The translations under genes and the position numbers were made by a program. From Nitrincola alkalisediminis (GTDB taxonomy: Bacteria > Pseudomonadota > Gammaproteobacteria > Pseudomonadales > Balneatricaceae), in assembly GCF_009821115.1 (NCBI RefSeq), contig NZ_VYTY01000002.1, positions 186,001 to 250,000 on the forward strand: DNA of 64,000 nucleotides, in the 5' to 3' direction. The notes below the pieces were generated by a model. That model was not told the DNA's origin and ran no database searches. It was given only the letters and a program-made list of their open reading frames with translations. Shown piece by piece: positions 58,723 to 64,000 of the stretch. Within the stretch, counting starts at the first letter, position 1; each line of letters begins with the position of its first letter.

Positions 58723-58756
58723 GATTATCTGACGTGATTTCGTCACTCAGGTAATC
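58723..58756. terminator. Hairpin between convergent leuA and the LldR-type gene
   Basis: GATTATCTGA (58723-58732) pairs with TCAGGTAATC (58747-58756) apart from one G-U, with an inner GTGA/TCAC. No clean T-run follows on either strand, so activity as a terminator is uncertain. Confidence 0.45.
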
Positions 58757-58765
58757 ATTCAAGCA

Positions 58766-59488
58766 TTACAGGCCTTTTTCGAGTAAACGGCGAGTGAACA
58801 AAATATGTTCACTCGCCTCATTCCGAGCTTGCTCAGGCAAACGTGCTTGAATTGATCGATGAATTTTTTCATGCTGTTGGGCGATACCATCGGGGTAACG
58901 GCCATACCGACGTAAAGTAGATGACAGCGTTTCATGAATCACATTAAAGTAACGCGCGTAAAACAACTGGCTGAATGAAATCACAATAAAGTGATGGCTT
59001 GCGTTAGCAATCATCATATGAAAAGTTAAGTCTGCCTTTGCTTTAGACAAGGTCGACTCCCCCATGCTGCGCAATCGCATCGCTTCGTATTCCTCCGACA
59101 ATTTACTGAGCTCGGCATCCGAGGCTCTCAAAGCTGCATAGTAAGCCGCCTCCCCTTCAAGCACAGCTCTGGCCTCTAACACTTGCAACTGTAATTCAAC
59201 GCCCTGCAGACCCGCCTCACCAGCCAACGAGAAATAAGGCGTCATCACATTATTGACCTGGCTTCTCCCACCTGGGCGCGTTGACACAATCCCTTCAGAT
59301 TCAAGCAAGACAATCGCTTCCCTGACAGACCCTCTTGCCACCTGTAAATCTTGAGCAAGTTGTCGCTGTGAGGGCAAGGACTGACCTGGAAGAATATTTC
59401 CCTGAATCAACTCCCGACGTAAAGCTGACAAAACCTTGGCTACACGAGAGTGGGACGACTCATTTTCGGGGGTTACAGATCGACTCAT
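58766..59488 (-). CDS. lldR: LldR-type FadR/GntR regulator of lactate use
   Basis: A 240-residue GntR-family regulator: winged helix (GQSLPSQRQLAQDLQVARGS, REAIVLLESEGIVSTRPGG) and a helical FCD ligand domain with metal-binding histidines (FHMMIANASHHFIV). It is divergent from lutABC, and an LldR-like operator overlaps its own start codon. By family it should repress lutABC until lactate binds. The gene name follows context and operator, so related names such as lutR are possible. Confidence 0.82.
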   Translation of the reverse strand: MSRSVTPENESSHSRVAKVLSALRRELIQGNILPGQSLPSQRQLAQDLQVARGSVREAIVLLESEGIVSTRPGGRSQVNNVMTPYFSLAGEAGLQGVELQLQVLEARAVLEGEAAYYAALRASDAELSKLSEEYEAMRLRSMGESTLSKAKADLTFHMMIANASHHFIVISFSQLFYARYFNVIHETLSSTLRRYGRYPDGIAQQHEKIHRSIQARLPEQARNEASEHILFTRRLLEKGL

Positions 59489-59503
59489 TTGGTAAGACCA
59501 GTT
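59487..59503. promoter_or_regulatory. LldR-type operator over the start codon of the regulator
   Basis: Read on the minus strand the site is AACTGGTCTTACCAAAT, very close to the palindrome AATTGGTCTTACCAATT known for LldR-type repressors. It spans the regulator's ATG, so binding should repress the regulator itself. I found no second full copy nearer lutA. Confidence 0.7.
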
Positions 59504-59600
59504 TAAGACTTTTATTTATTTTAGTCGGATCTTTGCCTATCTTGTAGCTATGTGCAGCTGTATTTCAGCTTTTCTTTCTGTCTAGTATCAGGGTTCTGCT

Positions 59601-60389
59601 GTGTTAGATAATAATAAACAACCTGTTATCGGTCTATTTGTGACTTGCTTAGCTGATTTATATCGGCCAGAAGTCGTCTTCGCATCCATTAAATTACTTG
59701 AAGCCGCAGGCTGTCGAGTCGAGGTACCTCAAGGTCAAACCTGTTGCGGTCAACCGGCCTTTAATACAGGAGATTTTTCCAACACGGCGGATATCGCCCG
59801 CCTAACCATTACGGCTTTGGAAGGCTATGAATACGTCGTTGGACCCTCTGGGTCCTGCATCGGGATGCTTCATCATTACCCCGAGCTCTTTCAACCCGAG
59901 GATCCATGGCATGCCCGAGCACAAGCCCTTAAAGCACGTGCTTTTGAAATTACCTCTTTTTTGGTTGATGTCTTGCAGTTTTCAAACATTAAAAGCCAGT
60001 TTAAGGGTCAGGTGACTTATCATGACTCCTGCTCTGGGCTGCGAGAACTCGGCATCAAACAGCAACCACGGGCACTCTTAGCACAAATAGAGGGTGTTGA
60101 GTTAACCGAAATGGAAGAGTCTGAAACCTGTTGTGGCTTTGGTGGAACATTTTGCGTCAAATACGCGGATATTTCGAATCGCATGGTTGGCAACAAGACC
60201 GAAAATGTTGCGAAGACGGGCGCATCAACATTATTGGGTGGTGATTTGGGTTGTTTACTCAACATGGCTGGAAAGCTGCAACGCGAAGGTAAAGACGTTC
60301 AGGTACGCCATATCGTTGAAGTCTTAGCGGATGAACTCAGCTATCCAGCCCTTGGCGAGTCAGCGTATCACCTCGGCAAATCGCTTTAG
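59601..60389 (+). CDS. lutA: LutA/LldE, cysteine-rich subunit of L-lactate dehydrogenase complex
   Basis: A 262-residue protein with two CCG domains (VEVPQGQTCCGQPAFNTGD and SETCCGFGGTFCVKYAD), the iron-sulfur/cofactor-binding motif of heterodisulfide-reductase-type subunits. With LutB and LutC it oxidises L-lactate to pyruvate. The start is GTG, with AGGG a few bases upstream. First gene of lutABC. Confidence 0.93.
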   Translation: MLDNNKQPVIGLFVTCLADLYRPEVVFASIKLLEAAGCRVEVPQGQTCCGQPAFNTGDFSNTADIARLTITALEGYEYVVGPSGSCIGMLHHYPELFQPEDPWHARAQALKARAFEITSFLVDVLQFSNIKSQFKGQVTYHDSCSGLRELGIKQQPRALLAQIEGVELTEMEESETCCGFGGTFCVKYADISNRMVGNKTENVAKTGASTLLGGDLGCLLNMAGKLQREGKDVQVRHIVEVLADELSYPALGESAYHLGKSL

Positions 60390-60398
60390 GAGCCCAAA

Positions 60399-61811
60399 AT
60401 GCAAATCACTAGCCCTCAATTTAAAGAAAATGCACGTATCGCACTCACGGATGTTGGCCTACAAAAAGCCTTGGGCAACGTCAAAAATGGGTTCCCACAA
60501 AAGCGCGCCAATGCAGTCAAACGCCTCCCGGAATTTGATCAACTGCGCGATCAAGGTCGCGACTTAAAAAATCACATTATCGCCAACCTTGATATCTATC
60601 TTGAGGAATTTGAAGCCAACGTCATCAAGAATGGTGGCCATGTTCATTGGTGCCGAACCTCTGAGGACGCGCGACAAACCATCTTAAAGATTTGCCAAGA
60701 CAAAGGGGCCAAAACCGTTACTAAAGGTAAGTCGATGGTCACTGAGGAAATCAACCTCAATGAGTATCTAGAAGCCAACGGCATTACACCTGTTGAAACA
60801 GACTTAGGCGAGTATATTTTACAATTACGTGGGGAACACCCAAGCCACATCATTGCACCGGCTATCCATTTAAACTTAGAGGATGTCTCTGAGACGTTTC
60901 ACGCGCATCACCACAAACCCAAATCCATGGACCCGGCGGTCTTGATGCAAGAAGCCCGTGAAGAACTTCGCGCTCGTTTTGTTGCAGCGGATGTTGGAAT
61001 TACAGGTGCCAACTTTTTAGTGGCTGAAACAGGCTCTAGCATTATTGTGACAAATGAGGGGAATGGTGATTTAACCCAGACACTTCCCAAAACTCATATT
61101 GTTGTCACATCAATTGAGAAAGTGGTGCCCACCCTTGAAGACATGACCCTGTTCTTACGCTTGCTGGCGCGCTCAGCGACAGGGCAAGAATTTACGGTTT
61201 ACAATACGCTTTCAACAGGCCCCAAACGCCCAGAAGATCAAGACGGTCCTGAAGACTACCATGTAGTGCTTGTCGATAATGGCCGAAGTGACATGGTTGG
61301 AGGCGAGTTACAAGAGATGCTGCGCTGCATCCGATGTGCCGCCTGCATGAACCACTGCCCTGTTTATGGATCTATAGGTGGACACAGTTATGGCTGGGTT
61401 TATCCCGGTCCGATGGGATCTGTGCTCACCCCTCAAATGATTGGTATTGAAAAAGCAGCGTTACTCCCCAATGCCTCTACATTTTGCGGTAAATGTGAAA
61501 GCGTTTGCCCTGTTCATATTCCGCTGCCAAAACTCATGCGACACTGGCGCAAAAATGAATTCGAACGGCACCTAACCCCTAAAGCAGCACGCTGGGGCAT
61601 TAAAACTTGGGCATTTTTTGCCAAGCGTCCTACTCTTTACCGGCTGCTGAGTCAGACCTCAAACCGTATGCTGCGTTTGCTCGGTGGTAAAAAAGGGCGA
61701 ATTCATAAACTGCCCGTAGTCAGTGGCTGGACCGACCATAGAGAAATGCCCGCTCCTAGCAGCAAAACATTTATGCAACAGTGGAACGAAAAACAAAAGG
61801 CAGGCCACTAA
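60399..61811 (+). CDS. lutB: LutB/LldF, iron-sulfur subunit of L-lactate dehydrogenase complex
   Basis: A 470-residue protein with two ferredoxin-type 4Fe-4S motifs (CIRCAACMNHCPVYG and CGKCESVCPVHIP) after a DUF162-like N-terminal region (GKSMVTEEINLNEYLEANGI). It passes electrons from lactate to the quinone pool. AGGAG lies directly upstream of the ATG, 9 bases after lutA. Confidence 0.94.
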   Translation: MQITSPQFKENARIALTDVGLQKALGNVKNGFPQKRANAVKRLPEFDQLRDQGRDLKNHIIANLDIYLEEFEANVIKNGGHVHWCRTSEDARQTILKICQDKGAKTVTKGKSMVTEEINLNEYLEANGITPVETDLGEYILQLRGEHPSHIIAPAIHLNLEDVSETFHAHHHKPKSMDPAVLMQEAREELRARFVAADVGITGANFLVAETGSSIIVTNEGNGDLTQTLPKTHIVVTSIEKVVPTLEDMTLFLRLLARSATGQEFTVYNTLSTGPKRPEDQDGPEDYHVVLVDNGRSDMVGGELQEMLRCIRCAACMNHCPVYGSIGGHSYGWVYPGPMGSVLTPQMIGIEKAALLPNASTFCGKCESVCPVHIPLPKLMRHWRKNEFERHLTPKAARWGIKTWAFFAKRPTLYRLLSQTSNRMLRLLGGKKGRIHKLPVVSGWTDHREMPAPSSKTFMQQWNEKQKAGH

Positions 61812-62474
61812 ATGAGCAAAGCAGACATTCTTAACACGATACGCCGTGGCCTAGGTCGTGGCCTTCCTTCTGACGCTGAGCGCCAACAAGTCTTGGCACG
61901 AATAACGCGTCATGAACGTAATTTAATCCCGATGCGTGGCCAAGGATCAGAGTCTGAGGTTCAGGCACTCTTTATTGAGATGGCGAAAGAGGCTGCCGCC
62001 GAGGTGATTGAATTACCCTCACTGCAGGCTCTGCCTGGCGCTGTTCGCGAGTGGTTACAAACGGCTAACATTCCTGACCTTGTCATGGCCAGTGATGAGG
62101 AGCTTAAATCCTTAGATTGGACGGAGCTTCACCCCATTGTGCAACATGAACGGGTCGCGTTGGCGGGAGATCTCGCCAGCTTAACACTCGCATTCATGGG
62201 GATTGCTGAAACCGGAACGCTAATGCTGTATTCGCGCAAGGAAAGCCCAACCACATTGAACTTTTTGCCCGACAATCATCTCGTTGTGTTAAAACGCCAA
62301 GATATTGTTGGAGTGTATGAAGAGGCTTGGGCACGCGTGCGTGCGCTCTCTCCCGGACAGTTACCCAGAACCGTTAATATGATTACCGGGCCATCACGCT
62401 CAGCAGACATTGAGCAGCGATTGCAAATGGGCGCACATGGCCCAAGAGCTTTGACAATTTTTTTAATTGGGTGA
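61812..62474 (+). CDS. lutC: LutC/LldG, third subunit of L-lactate dehydrogenase complex
   Basis: A 220-residue DUF162/YkgG-family protein. The conserved part is GIAETGTLMLYSRKESPTTL, NFLPDNHLVVLKRQDIVGVY and the C-terminal TGPSRSADIEQRLQMGAHGP. Its ATG follows the lutB stop with no gap. Last gene of the operon, ended by the terminator at 62564. No lactate permease gene is next to it. Confidence 0.93.
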   Translation: MSKADILNTIRRGLGRGLPSDAERQQVLARITRHERNLIPMRGQGSESEVQALFIEMAKEAAAEVIELPSLQALPGAVREWLQTANIPDLVMASDEELKSLDWTELHPIVQHERVALAGDLASLTLAFMGIAETGTLMLYSRKESPTTLNFLPDNHLVVLKRQDIVGVYEEAWARVRALSPGQLPRTVNMITGPSRSADIEQRLQMGAHGPRALTIFLIG

Positions 62475-62563
62475 TGTATCCCGTTACCAATAGCATAGGA
62501 CATTTTGGCGTTTACCCCTCCTCGATTGAGCGAGGGTTTGCGCAACCTGTGCTAAACAGATTC

Positions 62564-62590
62564 GATCGACCTCAACAGGTCGATCTTTTT
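62564..62590 (+). terminator. Rho-independent terminator of lutABC
   Basis: GATCGACCT (62564-62572) and AGGTCGATC (62577-62585) form a perfect 9-bp stem with loop CAAC, followed by TTTTT. Confidence 0.93.
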
Positions 62591-63656
62591 ATACACTATC
62601 CGCAAACGGATGGTCTTCCGCTTCTAAAGATTCGTTAAAGGCATCTAGACGATCTTCAACGAGATCCGTCCGATAAAATTGAGCAATGTTAAACAGAGCG
62701 TCGCCTTCATTGACCAAGGGCAACTTTAGTTGACCAATCACTAAACCGCTGACGGGTGACCAGATCTCTTCTTCAGATTCACCAAACGGATCTGAAATAA
62801 TGGCCAACAGGGTTTTATCTTTTACAACCCTTGCACCTTCGACCACTTGTGCTCTAAAAATTCCACTCTGCGGCGCTCTGACCCAAGTACTTGAACGCGC
62901 GACCATCGGTTCTTTCATCTGGCTTTTTTTGCGCGGTGGCGGGAGCATTTCAAGCACTCTCATCACATTCAAGATGCCTTGAACACCTCCACGGATCGAG
63001 ACTTCATCAAACCTGAGCGCTTCCCCTGCTTCATACAAGAGGATGGGGATATTTTTTTTAGCGGCGGCTTCTCGAAGCGATCCATCTCTAAGTGCTGAAT
63101 TCAGAATAACGGGCGTCCCAAAGGCATTCGCCAGACGAAGTGTTTCGGGATCATCTAAATTTGCACGAATTTGAGGCAAGTTATAGCGATTGATCGCCCC
63201 TGTATGCAGGTCAATCCCATGGGTCGACTGATTCACCACTTCCTGCATAAACTGTCGGGCCGTTCGACTGGCAAGTGATCCCGATTGAGAGCCAGGGAAG
63301 CTACGATTTAAATCTCGACGATCAGGCAAGTATCGACTCTGACTGATAAACCCCAGTAAATTCACAATGGGAACAGCAATGAGTGTACCCTTAATGCGCT
63401 TTAACGCTGGTAAACGCAATAAGCGTCTAATAATTTCGACGCCATTGATTTCATCACCATGAATCGCAGCACTGACAAACAAAACAGGACCCGCTTGGCG
63501 TCCACAAATCACATGGACAGGCATCATGGCCGCGCTATGGGTATAGAGTTTTCCCATTTCCAGATCAACCGTGCGACGCTCACCGGGTAGGATCGTCTCA
63601 TTTCCTATGGTGATCGCTGTGTTCAGTGCGCGCGTGTCAGTTGATCGGGATTGCAT
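62589..63656 (-). CDS. rimB: RimB-like succinylglutamate desuccinylase/aspartoacylase-family protein
   Basis: A 355-residue M14-type zinc enzyme: ligands in AAIHGDEINGVEIIRRLL, and HGIDLHTGAINRYN; the C-terminal third carries a biotinyl/lipoyl-like beta-barrel (WVRAPQSGIFRAQVVEGARV). Its ATG shares bases with the rimK stop (TAATG). In Pseudomonas, rimA-rimB-rimK is an operon in which RimB acts with RimK in glutamate tailing of ribosomal protein S6. The gene name rests on this coupling and family; the substrate is not shown by the sequence. Confidence 0.8.
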   Translation of the reverse strand: MQSRSTDTRALNTAITIGNETILPGERRTVDLEMGKLYTHSAAMMPVHVICGRQAGPVLFVSAAIHGDEINGVEIIRRLLRLPALKRIKGTLIAVPIVNLLGFISQSRYLPDRRDLNRSFPGSQSGSLASRTARQFMQEVVNQSTHGIDLHTGAINRYNLPQIRANLDDPETLRLANAFGTPVILNSALRDGSLREAAAKKNIPILLYEAGEALRFDEVSIRGGVQGILNVMRVLEMLPPPRKKSQMKEPMVARSSTWVRAPQSGIFRAQVVEGARVVKDKTLLAIISDPFGESEEEIWSPVSGLVIGQLKLPLVNEGDALFNIAQFYRTDLVEDRLDAFNESLEAEDHPFADSV

Positions 63657-64000
63657 TACCCCTGCCCCTTCGTTTGTGTGCGATTTGGCTTGGCGTTTTT
63701 CTCAATGAAATCGATAATTTGATCGGCAATATCCTTACCTGAAGCACGCTCAATCCCTTCTAGCCCCGGTGACGAGTTGACTTCCATCACTAAGGGACCA
63801 TGTGCAGAACGCAGCAAATCCACACCGCACACATTCAATCCCATCACTTTTGCGGCACGAATGGCTGTTGCACGTTCTTCAGGCGTAATTCGACACAACT
63901 CTGCCGTCCCACCGCGATGTAAATTGGAACGAAACTCACCTTCCTTCGCTTGACGCTTCATGGCGGCAACAACCTTACCACCCACCACAAAGGCTCGGAT
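63656..64000 (-). CDS. rimK: RimK alpha-L-glutamate ligase, C-terminal part (gene runs off right edge)
   Basis: The frame runs from base 64000 ([17 protein letters not shown]) to a TAA at 63658-63656, about 114 residues of the ATP-grasp C-terminus: [32 protein letters not shown] (metal-binding Glu and Asn) and [12 protein letters not shown]. RimK adds glutamates to the C-terminus of ribosomal protein S6. The N-terminal part lies outside the window. The tail ends in a basic [11 protein letters not shown]. Confidence 0.93.
   Translation of the reverse strand: MRAFVVGGKVVAAMKRQAKEGEFRSNLHRGGTAELCRITPEERATAIRAAKVMGLNVCGVDLLRSAHGPLVMEVNSSPGLEGIERASGKDIADQIIDFIEKNAKPNRTQTKGQG

Overview
The window looks like the chromosome of a gammaproteobacterium with moderate G+C. 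The strongest markers are the thrS-infC-rpmI-rplT-pheS-pheT-ihfA-merR block, an E. coli-type long-Q-loop cytochrome bd oxidase with CydX, an E. coli-like YcaO, and RimB/RimK. The genus cannot be fixed from the sequence alone; a marine or sulfur-exposed lineage such as the Oceanospirillales would fit, but that is a guess.

Layout. 1-9557: a DUF3422 gene running off the left edge, a small outer-membrane protein, an unrecognised gene, an SMC-like MksF-MksE-MksB operon with no nuclease subunit, and ycaO. 9825-10040: a strong promoter driving tRNA-Asn and tRNA-Pro. 10041-27107: an accessory, scarred region. It holds a TonB-dependent receptor fragment fused to tonB, an AraC-family gene split by an IS630 element, a decayed gene carrying eleven copies of a 7-bp repeat, and a two-partner secretion operon (tpsA-tpsB-araC). 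The TpsA exoprotein contains 458 tandem Val-Asp-Pro units. 27865-31349: a DUF3750 lipoprotein-like gene and a membrane GGDEF-EAL protein.

31452-41820: a block that reads as sulfane-sulfur/sulfide handling. It has an OsmC-like protein, a split YeeE/YedE transporter, a FisR-like sigma-54 activator with the three spaced cysteines of the sulfane-sulfur sensor, cydABX behind a clear -24/-12 promoter, a persulfide-dioxygenase-like metallo-hydrolase, a SulP permease, an unannotated 41-residue membrane protein behind a second -24/-12 promoter, and a periplasmic sulfate-binding protein. TGACA/TGTCA half-sites lie upstream of both sigma-54 promoters. I infer one regulon in which persulfide-activated FisR switches on a sulfide-resistant quinol oxidase and the small membrane protein.

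41842-50160: the conserved translation block. infC starts with ATT, there is a hairpin that looks like a tRNA-Thr anticodon arm before thrS, and a terminator but no Phe leader peptide before pheS. 50218-64000: a fermentative D-lactate dehydrogenase, an RND efflux pump with its adaptor, a GST, an Lrp-type regulator divergent from leuA, an LldR-type regulator divergent from lutABC (operator over its own start codon), then rimB and the 3' end of rimK running off the right edge.
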